Origin: an uncultured Erythrobacteraceae bacterium
GTDB lineage: Bacteria > Pseudomonadota > Alphaproteobacteria > Sphingomonadales > Sphingomonadaceae
NCBI GenBank assembly: GCA_950071875.1
Contig: CATMNW010000005.1
Span: forward strand, 1 to 24,068
Length of the DNA: 24,068 nt
Direction of reading: 5' to 3'
Shown here: positions 1 through 7,943 of the stretch, piece after piece
Numbering within the stretch: position 1 is the first letter of the stretch
Layout: every line of letters begins with the position of its first letter
Notes under the pieces: model-generated
Told to the model about the DNA's origin: nothing
What the model saw: the letters and a program-made list of their open reading frames with translations, nothing else
Database searches by the model: none
Made by a program: the position numbers and the translations under genes

Positions 1-573
1 CATGCGGACAAGCTGGTGGTGCGCGCGATGCTCGGCACGGAAGCGCTTGGCATCTATTATTTCGCCTTCAATGCAGGGCTCGGCATCACGCAAAGTTTCG
101 TGGCCGCCTGCAACCTGGTGGTGTTTCCGCATCTCGCCAAGGCGCATGCCGGCAATGCGCTTGGCGAACTGCGTAAGGCCTTTGCAACCGGACTTGCGCT
201 TCTGGCACCGGTGGTTGCGGCGCAGGCCCTGCTGGCACCCCTCTACGTGCCCATCGTCTTCGGCGACAACTGGATCGCCGCCACGCCCTTCATCGTCACG
301 CTCTCCTGTGCCGCGCTGCCGCTTTATGCCGGCTCCATCGTGGGAGCCGCCTACCGCGCCTCGGGCCGCCCACAAGCCGAGACGCTGCTGACCGGTTTCG
401 CAAGCGCGGCCGCCCTTGGTGGCCTGGCGCTGGGCGCCGGGGCCATCCTTGAATTTGCATGCCTGGGATACGGCTTCGGTCTCGCGGCCGTCTTCCTCCC
501 TGCTGCCATAGCGAGCCTTTCCGGCCGCTCTTTCACCCCAACTGCCATGACCAGAACGGAAGGATACCAATGA
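1..573 (+). CDS. Wzx/MATE-like polysaccharide flippase, C-terminal part (5' truncated by window)
   Basis: This is the C-terminal ~190 residues of a polytopic inner-membrane protein; the reading frame is open from base 1, so the start lies outside the window. The visible part alternates hydrophobic helices (for example around the ALLAPVVAAQALLAPLYVPIVFG stretch) with short polar loops and has the FGDNW-type loop common in oligosaccharide flippases of the lipopolysaccharide/exopolysaccharide family. Proteins of this family move undecaprenyl-linked repeat units across the inner membrane. It overlaps the following glycosyltransferase by a few bases at the ATGATGA junction, which indicates one operon. 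The family assignment rests on membrane topology plus context; another multi-span polysaccharide protein cannot be excluded. Confidence 0.75.
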   Translation, partial: HADKLVVRAMLGTEALGIYYFAFNAGLGITQSFVAACNLVVFPHLAKAHAGNALGELRKAFATGLALLAPVVAAQALLAPLYVPIVFGDNWIAATPFIVTLSCAALPLYAGSIVGAAYRASGRPQAETLLTGFASAAALGGLALGAGAILEFACLGYGFGLAAVFLPAAIASLSGRSFTPTAMTRTEGYQ

Positions 574-1502
574 TGACCTATCCCAGCTTCTCCGTAGTGA
601 TCGCCGCATACAACGCCGAGCGCACGATCGAGGAAACCATCGACAGCGTTCTTGCCCAGACGGACGAGGATTTCGAGCTGATCATCGTCGACGACGGATC
701 GGAAGACCTGACCCTGCCGTTCATCCTTCGCAAGGCTTCGATGGACGAGCGGATCAAGGTCGCCACCCAGTCCAATCAGGGCGTTTCGGCAGCACGCAAT
801 CTCGGCGTGGCAAAGGCTCTCGGCCAGTATCTCGCATTTCTCGATTCCGACGACGTATGGCACTGCGACAAGCTGGCAGAACATCGCCGCCTGCACGATA
901 ACGATCCGGCCCTGGAAGCCAGCTACGCCCGTATCGTTTTCTGTCCCGACAACCGCACCAAGCTCGAACCCGGTCGTACGAAATCGGTCGTGCTCGACGG
1001 TTACTGCGCGCTGGAAGACGTGCTGATCGAGAACGTCGTCTGCACGATGAGCAATCTGGTAATCGAGCGCGAAACCTTCCTCGAAATCGGGGGCTTCAGC
1101 CGCGAAATGCGCCATGTCGAAGATCAGGACCTCCTGGCCCGGCTGGTTGGCGGTGGCCATCTCCTGCGCGGCATCCCGCAGACACTGGTGGGCTACCGCA
1201 TGAGCGCTGACGGGCTGAGCTGCGACTTCGCATCGATGCTGGACGGCTGGAAAACACTTGCCGAACGCTGGGCGCACCGCTTCGACATCGCCCGCGGCGA
1301 GGCACTGTACTGCCGCTATCTCGCCCGTCGGGCCCTGCGTTCCGGCACCACGATGGCGCTTGCGCGCGACTTCGTGCGTCGCGGCATAATCAGCGATCGC
1401 AAGGCGTTCCTGTCCGGCGGTTCGCGCGGCATCCTGACTGCCGGTGCGGCCCTTGCCGGCGGTGCCATTCCTGCCCGCGCCCGCACGGCAATCTTCGCCT
1501 GA
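570..1502 (+). CDS. family 2 glycosyltransferase (first of a tandem pair)
   Basis: A 310-residue cytoplasmic GT-A glycosyltransferase that would transfer a sugar from a nucleotide donor to a lipid-linked repeat unit. The GT2 signature starts at residue 7 (FSVVIAAYN), followed by VDDGS at about 40-44, the SAARN motif near 73-77 and the metal-binding DSD at about 92-94; an acidic VEDQDL stretch near residue 190 fits the catalytic base region. The start is ATG at 570 with GGAAGGA five bases upstream; ATG 573 is an equally possible start. It overlaps the end of the flippase gene, so translation is probably coupled. Its C-terminal region (RYLARR...ARDF) resembles that of the next gene, which suggests the two arose by duplication. 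Sugar specificity cannot be read from the sequence. Confidence 0.9.
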   Translation: MMTYPSFSVVIAAYNAERTIEETIDSVLAQTDEDFELIIVDDGSEDLTLPFILRKASMDERIKVATQSNQGVSAARNLGVAKALGQYLAFLDSDDVWHCDKLAEHRRLHDNDPALEASYARIVFCPDNRTKLEPGRTKSVVLDGYCALEDVLIENVVCTMSNLVIERETFLEIGGFSREMRHVEDQDLLARLVGGGHLLRGIPQTLVGYRMSADGLSCDFASMLDGWKTLAERWAHRFDIARGEALYCRYLARRALRSGTTMALARDFVRRGIISDRKAFLSGGSRGILTAGAALAGGAIPARARTAIFA

Positions 1503-1522
1503 TACGAAATCAAAGGAGATAG

Positions 1523-2512
1523 ATGATGTTTGCTCCCCGCATGTCGGTCGTAATGCCGGTCTTCAATGTCGAAGATTACATTGCCGAGGCGATCCGGTCG
1601 GTCCTCGGGCAGAGTTTCAAGGACTTCGAACTGATCGTTGTCGACGATGGCGGCAATGACAGCTCGATGGAAATCGCACGCAGCTTCGACGATCCCAGGA
1701 TCCGTATCATCTCGCAGGCCAATCGCGGTCTTGCCGGTGCCCGCAATACCGGGATAGCCTTTGCCCGCGCGCCCTATATTGCCCTGCTCGATTCCGATGA
1801 CCGGTGGCATGAGGACAAGCTGCTGCTGCATTACGTGCATTTGCAGGCCAACCCCGGTGTCGGGGTAAGCTATTCCGGTTCGCGGCTGGTCGATGAACAT
1901 GGGGAGGTGATGAAGGTCGCCATGCGCCCTAAGCTGACCGGTGTCGACGCCGCCGATGTCCTCTGCCGCAATCCGGTGGGGAATGGCAGCGCTCCGGTCC
2001 TGCGCAAGGACGCGCTGGATCGGGCGGCATTCCATCACCCTGCCGAACCCGGTCGGATTTGCTGGTTCGATGAAAATTTCCGCCAGTCGGAAGACATCGA
2101 ATTGTGGGTCCGACTTGCCGGAATGCACGATGTCCGGTTCGAGGGCATCAACGGCCTGTTGACCGATTACCGTATTATCGGAGGCGCGCTTTCCGCCAAT
2201 GTCGTGAAGCAATATCTCAGCTGGACGCGCATGCTCGACATTGCGGCGGCCAATACGCCCGACCTGGTCGCCCGCCATGGCGACAGGGCCCGCGCCTACC
2301 AGCTTCGCTACCTTGCAAGACGATCGGTCCAGCTTGGCAATGCCGAACTGGCGAAAGACTTCTTCGATCGCGCCCTGCGGTCCAAGATCCGTATCGTGTT
2401 CGAAGAACCGGTTAAATCGGCAATGACATATTGCGCGATCATGCTGGCCAATATCGCCGGACCTGCGAATTTCCAGCGTATCGCCCGCCCCTTCCTGAAA
2501 GCAGCAGCATGA
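1523..2512 (+). CDS. family 2 glycosyltransferase (second of a tandem pair)
   Basis: A 329-residue GT-A glycosyltransferase. MSVVMPVFN near residue 6-14, VVDDGG near 38-43, the GARN motif and LLDSDD mark the nucleotide-sugar fold; SEDIELWVRL is the region of the expected catalytic acid. The gene begins 20 bases after the preceding stop and has a strong AGGAG site at 1514-1518; ATG 1523 and ATG 1526 are both possible, the second having the better spacing. The C-terminal helix region (RYLARRSVQLGNAELAKDFFDRAL) is similar to that of the upstream glycosyltransferase. The ATGA overlap at its end links it to the next glycosyltransferase. Donor and acceptor sugars are unknown. Confidence 0.9.
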   Translation: MMFAPRMSVVMPVFNVEDYIAEAIRSVLGQSFKDFELIVVDDGGNDSSMEIARSFDDPRIRIISQANRGLAGARNTGIAFARAPYIALLDSDDRWHEDKLLLHYVHLQANPGVGVSYSGSRLVDEHGEVMKVAMRPKLTGVDAADVLCRNPVGNGSAPVLRKDALDRAAFHHPAEPGRICWFDENFRQSEDIELWVRLAGMHDVRFEGINGLLTDYRIIGGALSANVVKQYLSWTRMLDIAAANTPDLVARHGDRARAYQLRYLARRSVQLGNAELAKDFFDRALRSKIRIVFEEPVKSAMTYCAIMLANIAGPANFQRIARPFLKAAA

Positions 2513-3543
2513 TCAGGATCGCCCATCTACTCGACGACTTCGCAATGGGCGGCGTCACACGTGCCCTGTCGCTTTTCGATGATCCGCGCATGACCGCACG
2601 GTCACGGTCCGTCACGCTGCGGATCGGCAAAAAGATGCAGGACGCACCGGTCGTCGATGCCGATCTCATCGTGATCCATGTGCCGCCGTGCTGGAGCCGT
2701 CTTGCTTATCTGATAGCCTTGCGGAAACGCAATCCGCAGGCGCGGATCGTCCAGGTCGAACACAGCTACACCCGTTCGTTCGAACGATGTCGGGTTGCAT
2801 CGCGTCGCCGCTTCAGGCTGCTGCTGCGCCTGGCGGCAGGACTGGTCGACGAAATCATCTCCGTTTCCGAAGGCCAGTCCCGATGGCTGGTCGAAGCCGG
2901 CGTTCCTGCGAAAAAGATCAGCACGATCCACCCGTGGAGCGGACGGTTCGAGCTCGCACACGTACCGGACCGGATTGCCCATGCCGGTCCCTTGCGGCTG
3001 CTGGCCTATGGTCGTTTCGCGGATGAAAAGAACTTCGCTGCCCTGATCGAAGCGGTTGCACGTTTCAATCCCGGGGACGTCGTACTGACCCTGTTCGGCG
3101 CCGGCCCTGCCCGGGACGCCCTGTGCGATCTGGCAAGCACTGCACCGCACATCAGGATCATGCCTGCATGTCCGGATCCCTTCCCGTGGCTTGCGCAATG
3201 CGACGCGGTGATCCTGCCTTCGAAATACGAAGCATTCGGACTGGTAGCCACCGAAGCACGGATGGCTGGCCGGGCGATACTGGTCGCCGATGTCGATGGC
3301 CTGCTGGAACAGGCCGGTGCCGGTGGCGGCATGGTTGCGCCGCTTGGGACAGCTGAGGAGATAGCCACCGCAATCACGGCGTTCCGGAAACGGGACCTAG
3401 TTGCGTTGGGCCGCGCGGCACGCGTTGGCGTGTCCGGCCAGCATGACACGATCATCTCGAATTGGCTGGCAGTAATCGAACGCGCTGCCGACAATGCCCA
3501 ACACGAAAGAAAGAACCGATCTTACGAACTTGCCAACGCCTGA
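2509..3543 (+). CDS. family 4 glycosyltransferase (GT-B fold)
   Basis: A 344-residue retaining GT-B glycosyltransferase, probably adding one sugar to the polysaccharide repeat unit at the cytoplasmic face of the inner membrane. The N-terminus has the usual HLLDDFAMGGVTRAL start, in which glycines contact the acceptor. The C-terminal half has LLAYGRFADEKNF, the conserved first strand of the donor domain, then LPSKYEAFGLVATEARMAG with the E-x7-E pattern that binds the nucleotide sugar. The start ATG overlaps the previous stop (ATGA), so it belongs to the same operon. It is the last gene of the + strand polysaccharide operon and is followed by a terminator 20 bases downstream. Confidence 0.9.
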   Translation: MIRIAHLLDDFAMGGVTRALSLFDDPRMTARSRSVTLRIGKKMQDAPVVDADLIVIHVPPCWSRLAYLIALRKRNPQARIVQVEHSYTRSFERCRVASRRRFRLLLRLAAGLVDEIISVSEGQSRWLVEAGVPAKKISTIHPWSGRFELAHVPDRIAHAGPLRLLAYGRFADEKNFAALIEAVARFNPGDVVLTLFGAGPARDALCDLASTAPHIRIMPACPDPFPWLAQCDAVILPSKYEAFGLVATEARMAGRAILVADVDGLLEQAGAGGGMVAPLGTAEEIATAITAFRKRDLVALGRAARVGVSGQHDTIISNWLAVIERAADNAQHERKNRSYELANA

Positions 3544-3563
3544 CCCCCCGAGGCGTAGCAAGG

Positions 3564-3608
3564 ACCGCCTCCCTCCCCGCGCCCGGGTTGAGGGGGGCGG
3601 TTTTATTT
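3564..3608 (+). terminator. intrinsic terminator closing the flippase/glycosyltransferase operon
   Basis: A 12-bp stem is formed by 3564-3575 and 3590-3601 with one G-T wobble and a 14-base loop. It is followed by TTTTATTT. It lies about 20 bases after the stop of the family 4 glycosyltransferase gene. Confidence 0.85.
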
Positions 3609-3839
3609 AAGGCTCGAAACTGTCCTCGGCTGTTGCGGCCAGCCGCCTCCCTATCACTGCTCGTGCGGGCTTGGCTTGCGGCCGGTTCGGCAGCTTGAGC
3701 TTATACGATGAAGCGTCCGAGCCAATTAGGCAGTATTGTCGGCGAATTCAGAGTTATTGGTCTGCGCATCCGCAGCGAAAGGCCAGCCTGCCAAAAAACA
3801 GGACACGCAATTCGAACACCTGATTACTGCGGATCCTTC

Positions 3840-5111
3840 CTAGTCATCGGAAGGTGTCCGGGGCGCCACCGGCGTCGCTAGCGCCTTGCCGATCACGATC
3901 AGGGCGGGCCAGAAAAGGTAGGCCAGAATTTCCAGGTTTTCGCCGAATGAATAGAGCGCCAAGACCAGCGTCAAAGCAAAGCCTGTACGCTGAACCTGCC
4001 CCGCCCGCGCGACCCATGCGAGGCGCGCGAGCGTGAGCAACAGGGGCACGCCAAGTGCCAGCGCGCCAAGCAGTCCCTTCACGAACAGAAGTCCGTACCA
4101 GCTGTGATGGCTTCCGATGGGCATGTATTCGACCAGATGCGGCCCGTTTTCGACGATGCCGTGACCGAACCAGAAGGCTTCGTTTTCCCACCGTTCCAAC
4201 GCGATGCGGCCCAGTGCCGCCCGAACCCGGCTCGAATCTGCGCGGGCCGATGAAAAATCGCTGGCAAGCTTTTCGATGCCGGCCATGATCTCCAGCCCGA
4301 ACAGTCCGACCAGCAGCACGGCCGCTGCACCCAGCCACCAGAGCCATCCCTTGTCCATTCGCGCCGTCGCCCAGACGATCGGGGCCACGACCGCGATCGC
4401 CACCAGTGCAAGGCGCGATTGCGAAAGCAGCGCTATGGCCAGGAAACCGGTCATGCCGATCAGGCGCCAGGGAAGGCTTTTTTCCTGTGCGGCGATGAAC
4501 AGGTAGATGACTGCGACCATCCCGGCCGCCGGGGACCATGGCGCGAAGAACTGCCACCTGGGCGTGCCTGCCCCCGGTTCGATCGTATAGAGGATCGTCG
4601 CGAAATATTCCGGGCCCGGGCCGCCGACTGCGCGCAAGGGCGATACCCAGAGCGTCTCGGGAAGGCCAATGAACGGTGCGATCAGGAAAAGCGGCAGGAT
4701 GACCAGCGTCCAAATGCCGAGCCGGCATACGGCGCGAGCAAGAACGGAAAGGCGAATATCGAGCACTGCCCCTGCCAGCGGAAAAAGCGCGATCAGCGCC
4801 CAGCCCTTTGCCCAGCCGATCGAGCTCTTGATGGTTTGGCCCGCACCGAGCGCAAAATTGGAGTGGCCGATCCACAGGATCACCAGCATCGCTGCCATTC
4901 CCGCAATCCAGACCCAAACCGTAACGGGAATGATCGCGATGCTTTTGCGCCCCAGATACAGGTCTGCAAAAACCAGCGCAGCCAGTAACCAGCCGATCAC
5001 CGGCCCGGCGATGTAAAGTCCGCCTACCAGCCACAGCAGCCATGCGGCCGCTATCGTGCGCGCGGTCAGGCGTTCGGCAGGAGTTTGCGGATGATGGGCT
5101 GACGCAGCCAT
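3840..5111 (-). CDS. O-antigen ligase/polymerase-type (WaaL/Wzy-like) membrane protein
   Basis: A 423-residue polytopic inner-membrane protein with around ten hydrophobic segments and a large periplasmic loop in the second half. The loop holds SSRVRAALGRIALE and then GSHHSWYGLLFVKGLLG near residue 335-350, the H-N/S-x-Y-type motif typical of the Wzy_C O-antigen ligase/polymerase family. Such proteins join lipid-linked repeat units into polymer or transfer polymer to its acceptor. ATG 5111 is the only good start, which places the first 46 bases inside the end of the chain-length gene; expression is therefore likely to be coupled. It ends the - strand export operon. Polymerase and ligase functions cannot be told apart from sequence alone. 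Confidence 0.8.
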   Translation of the reverse strand: MAASAHHPQTPAERLTARTIAAAWLLWLVGGLYIAGPVIGWLLAALVFADLYLGRKSIAIIPVTVWVWIAGMAAMLVILWIGHSNFALGAGQTIKSSIGWAKGWALIALFPLAGAVLDIRLSVLARAVCRLGIWTLVILPLFLIAPFIGLPETLWVSPLRAVGGPGPEYFATILYTIEPGAGTPRWQFFAPWSPAAGMVAVIYLFIAAQEKSLPWRLIGMTGFLAIALLSQSRLALVAIAVVAPIVWATARMDKGWLWWLGAAAVLLVGLFGLEIMAGIEKLASDFSSARADSSRVRAALGRIALERWENEAFWFGHGIVENGPHLVEYMPIGSHHSWYGLLFVKGLLGALALGVPLLLTLARLAWVARAGQVQRTGFALTLVLALYSFGENLEILAYLFWPALIVIGKALATPVAPRTPSDD

Positions 5112-6490
5112 ACCAGCAGGAATCCCAGAAGAGTGAAGATGCTGGCCGCAATCGCTCCGGCCAGTGCGAATACCGGCGACGGTGCCGAGCGCGCACGCGG
5201 AATGGAAGGAGCCTCAAGTGTTTGAACCAGCGGATAGGAAGCGAAGGGATCGGACTTGTTCGTGTCCAGTCGCGCAAGCGCGGAGCTGAAGACCGCCTCT
5301 GCCACGCGCAGGTCGCGCATCAGGTCGGCAAGCTGCGAAGCCTGCCCTACCAGATCGCCCGCATTTTGGCTCTGTTCGGCAATCTGCCGCCGCAATTCGC
5401 TTAGCGCGGATTGATGTCCGCTGCCGCTTGCATCCCTTTCGGTGAGGGTCGCGAACAGGCGTTCGCGCGTATCGGTCACCGCAAGGTCGGCAAAGGAGAG
5501 GACCTGCGCACTGCTTGCGCCGCTGACCTCACCCCCACGCGCACCCAGAGCAGACCGCAGCGCTTCCCGCTGCACAGCGAGTTCTTCCATCGTGGCGTGC
5601 GCATCGCCCAGGGTTGCGCCCTTTTCGGTGTGTTCCGAAGCGACAGTCGCATAACGCGACAGAAGCGCACGAAACTCCGGATCGGCCTTCAGGCGCATTG
5701 CCATGCGGGCCTGGCCCAGCGAGATATCGAGGGTGGAAGCAAGGCGACCTGCACCTCCACGGCTTTCGGCAAGCTGGACCCTGCGGTCGCGCTCGGTGGC
5801 CTTGAGCTGGTCGAGGGCGGTTACCCTGCCGGCAAACTGGTCCAGCGAGACAAGCCCCGTCTCGCCCTGAAAATCGAGCAGCGCCTTCTGGGCTTCGTCC
5901 ACCTTGGCCTCAAGCTCGGCAATTCGCGCGGCATCGGCATCTTCACGGGCGATCGCTTCATCCTCGCGAAGTTTGTCGAGCGCACCGAGAAAGGCATCCT
6001 GCAGCGCTATCATGCGCTTCTGGGCCTGTTCCGGATTGCGGGCCGGCATTTCGACCTCGATCAGGTTGGTCTGGTCGATCAACTTGATGGCGGGGGCAGG
6101 AAACTCGCCTTCTTCTTCCTCGGCACGCCGCGCTGCATCGCGCAGAACGATGTCCGAAGTCAGCAAGCGTTTGTAATTCTCGGTCGGGCTGAGCGACGGG
6201 CTCGAGAACGCCGACGAGGTATTGGTCGTCGCCTGGCCGATCGATTCCAGGTTCAGCGATCCACCGACGCCGGTGCCCGGCAGGATCAGGGTCATGCGGC
6301 TGTCGAACCGGTCCGGCGCAAAGAGGACATATGCAAGGGTGATGCCCCAGATGAGCGCGAGAGGACCAGCGAGCGCCACGAGATACCGGCGGTAACGCCC
6401 GACCGAAGGAAGGCCGTCGCGAACCAGCACCCAGGCACGCTGCAGGAAGCGCGGCGTTTGGGGGGCGGCGGGCATGGCTGCAGCTTCCAT
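5066..6490 (-). CDS. Wzz/Wzc-like polysaccharide co-polymerase without kinase domain
   Basis: About 474 residues. A first membrane segment lies near residue 40-60 (ALIWGITLAYVLFA) and a second near 440-460 (FALAGAIAASIFTLLGFLLVW), bracketing a long periplasmic region rich in charged coiled-coil (residues about 130-400, e.g. REDEAIAREDADAARIAELEAKVDEAQ). This is the architecture of polysaccharide co-polymerases that set chain length and contact the Wza channel. The protein ends about ten residues after the second segment, so it has no Walker motifs and no tyrosine-rich tail. The start could be ATG 6490 (TGATG junction with the upstream stop) or GTG 6493; no clear ribosome site exists, which suggests translational coupling. 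A separate tyrosine kinase, if needed, is not in this window. Confidence 0.85.
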   Translation of the reverse strand: MEAAAMPAAPQTPRFLQRAWVLVRDGLPSVGRYRRYLVALAGPLALIWGITLAYVLFAPDRFDSRMTLILPGTGVGGSLNLESIGQATTNTSSAFSSPSLSPTENYKRLLTSDIVLRDAARRAEEEEGEFPAPAIKLIDQTNLIEVEMPARNPEQAQKRMIALQDAFLGALDKLREDEAIAREDADAARIAELEAKVDEAQKALLDFQGETGLVSLDQFAGRVTALDQLKATERDRRVQLAESRGGAGRLASTLDISLGQARMAMRLKADPEFRALLSRYATVASEHTEKGATLGDAHATMEELAVQREALRSALGARGGEVSGASSAQVLSFADLAVTDTRERLFATLTERDASGSGHQSALSELRRQIAEQSQNAGDLVGQASQLADLMRDLRVAEAVFSSALARLDTNKSDPFASYPLVQTLEAPSIPRARSAPSPVFALAGAIAASIFTLLGFLLVWLRQPIIRKLLPNA

Positions 6491-7737
6491 CACAGCGCAT
6501 TGTCCAGCAGGATGGCCGGTGTCACCGTGCTGATCCCCTGCGATACCAGTCCGATCGCCTCGCTCAGGTTCGTCCAGCGGCTGTCATAGCACGCGATGGC
6601 ATCGCCCGGCATCAGATAGGGATCGTAAGCATCGCGATCGGCTTCGCGCACGAGCTTCTCGATATCGCGCTCGATCACCACGCTTTGCCCGTTTATAGGG
6701 TTGCGCGAAATCAGCACGGCCCGCCGGTCGGATTGCATGTAGCTGCCTCCAACACAATTGGCGGCCACCAGGGCCTGCAGAAAACGCGTGCCATAAGGAA
6801 GCGAAGTCGTTTCCTTACCGATCGCCGCACCAGCATTATTATTGGCGCTACGTGTGAGGTTAGACATATAAACACGAATTCCCGGCGCCGTGAGCGGCGT
6901 CGCCCGTACCAAGTCGGCATCGAAGCATTTGCGGCTCGAGACGATGATACGATCGCCAGCGGTCAGTTCGACATCATCGGCTTGCGATCCATGGACCAGG
7001 CCGGACAGATCGAGTTCGACATAGGCGTCGCCACGCACCAGATAGATGCGCTGCACATCCGCATCAGGTCTGACGCCGCCCGCTGCGCGGATAGCAGTCG
7101 CCACCGACCGCGAGACATTCGCGTCACCGCTGACCTCGCCTTCCTTCAACCCGATCCGGCTTTCCGGAGTGCGCTCGCCAGCCCGCACCGCTTTAGGCTC
7201 GAATACCGCGCCCGAAACGGCAACCGGAACGCCGGCGGCTTCGATCAGTGAGACCGTCACTGCATTTCGCAACGGCCGTACAATGCCCGCATCGACCAGG
7301 GTATGGCGTAACGCTGTTTCCAGATCCGTCAGAGTGCCGCCGCCTGCACGGGTAGGGGAAACCCCGCGCAGGCGGACGGCGCCGTCGGTGTCGACGACAT
7401 AGGTGCCTGTAAGACTATCGGTATCTCCGAGAATGCGAACAGAAAGCCGGTCGCCAGGTGCGAGGGGTGCCTTCCGCGAGGCGAATTCTCCCACTGATGC
7501 ACGGCGATAGCCTGCCAAATCTTGGGATCCGGACCGATCGCAGTTCGCCGCTCCCGGAAAGTCGAAAGAAGTTTCGATCCATCTTCCGCCGGGATGATCG
7601 CTCTGAGAGCCCATTCGCTGCTGGGGCGCATATTGGGCTGCTTGAAAATTCGCCGGCGGCGGGCCGGAAACGCAACCGGCGAGCAACGCTGCGGGCATGC
7701 AGAATGCGGCTCGTGCAGATGTAGTAAACAGGTTCAC
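6490..7737 (-). CDS. Wza-like polysaccharide export outer-membrane lipoprotein
   Basis: A 415-residue protein that would form the outer-membrane export channel. I chose GTG 7737 because it has a GGAG site at 7745-7748 with a seven-base spacer and gives a textbook lipoprotein signal, with the lipobox LAGC placing the acylated cysteine at residue 22. A longer frame reaches back to 7872 but would bury the signal. The Poly_export domain begins near residue 90 (LAPGDRLSVRILGDTD ... GAVRLRG). SLBB-type domains follow, with SVATAIRAAGGVRPDADVQ and LTAGDRIIV in the first and a second unit ending in LMPGDAIACYDSRW. It is the first gene of the - strand operon with the co-polymerase and ligase, and faces the H-NOX gene across a 259-base regulatory spacer. 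Confidence 0.88.
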   Translation of the reverse strand: MNLFTTSARAAFCMPAALLAGCVSGPPPANFQAAQYAPQQRMGSQSDHPGGRWIETSFDFPGAANCDRSGSQDLAGYRRASVGEFASRKAPLAPGDRLSVRILGDTDSLTGTYVVDTDGAVRLRGVSPTRAGGGTLTDLETALRHTLVDAGIVRPLRNAVTVSLIEAAGVPVAVSGAVFEPKAVRAGERTPESRIGLKEGEVSGDANVSRSVATAIRAAGGVRPDADVQRIYLVRGDAYVELDLSGLVHGSQADDVELTAGDRIIVSSRKCFDADLVRATPLTAPGIRVYMSNLTRSANNNAGAAIGKETTSLPYGTRFLQALVAANCVGGSYMQSDRRAVLISRNPINGQSVVIERDIEKLVREADRDAYDPYLMPGDAIACYDSRWTNLSEAIGLVSQGISTVTPAILLDNAL

Positions 7738-7773
7738 GACAAATCTCCGAAAAAGCGGGGTCGCTGCACTCGT

Positions 7774-7790
7774 TTCAAACATCATGCCAA
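7774..7790 (-). promoter_or_regulatory. possible weak -24/-12 (sigma-54) element before the wza-like gene
   Basis: On the - strand this reads TTGGCATGATGTTTGAA. The -24 half (TGGCA) is good and the spacing is right, but the -12 half is TTTGA rather than TTGC, so the nearly invariant C is missing. If used, transcription would start near 7764, about 27 bases before the GTG start. This is weak evidence; a sigma-70 type promoter may be used instead. Confidence 0.25.
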
Positions 7791-7844
7791 ATGGCGTTCC
7801 TGCCCTGTCAGCGAATAGCGTCCGAGGTATTGCGGAATACGATG

Positions 7845-7857
7845 ATGCAAATTGCAA
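7845..7857. promoter_or_regulatory. LuxO-like operator box 1 (one mismatch)
   Basis: ATGCAAATTGCAA matches the Vibrio LuxO operator pattern TTGCA-N3-TGCAA at nine of ten fixed positions. It is centred at 7851, 22 bp from a perfect box. The two centres lie about two helical turns apart, as expected for co-operative binding by a dimeric activator. It lies about 119 bp upstream of the predicted start of the H-NOX operon. Confidence 0.6.
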
Positions 7858-7866
7858 CGGCGCGAT

Positions 7867-7879
7867 TTGCACATTGCAA
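7867..7879. promoter_or_regulatory. LuxO-like operator box 2 (perfect match)
   Basis: TTGCACATTGCAA matches TTGCA-N3-TGCAA at all ten fixed positions. The centre, 7873, lies about 97 bp upstream of the start predicted from the sigma-54 element and about 136 bp upstream of the wza-like start codon on the other strand. This is a typical distance for an enhancer bound by an NtrC-family activator. The LuxO-type regulator encoded at 8534 is the obvious candidate to bind it; that link is inference. Confidence 0.7.
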
Positions 7880-7943
7880 TTTATCCTCGCATAATGCGTC
7901 AGCTCTTGGCGGGTTAGTCAGTCGGGGCCGGAGAGATGCCATT

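Noticed and set aside
351..1277. A 308-codon - strand frame opposite the first glycosyltransferase, and a similar one at 1316-2278 opposite the second.
   Set aside because: Both are complements of genes with full GT2 motifs and show no domain of their own.
3609..3839. Possible small gene or RNA in the convergent gap after the glycosyltransferase operon.
   Set aside because: There is no frame with a ribosome site and only a minor 5-bp hairpin near 3762-3775; nothing supports a feature beyond the terminator.
3844..5277. A 477-codon - strand frame covering the ligase gene in another register.
   Set aside because: Its product is rich in Arg, Gly, Pro and His and has no membrane segments; the other register gives the expected polytopic protein with the HSWYG motif.
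5411..6589. A 392-codon open frame on the + strand.
   Set aside because: It is antisense to the co-polymerase gene, whose membrane and coiled-coil structure is clear.
7738..7872. An N-terminal extension of the wza-like protein starting at 7872 or at the ATG pair near 7785.
   Set aside because: It would hide the lipoprotein signal inside the protein and overlap the LuxO-like boxes or the -24/-12-like element. GTG 7737 has a better ribosome site.
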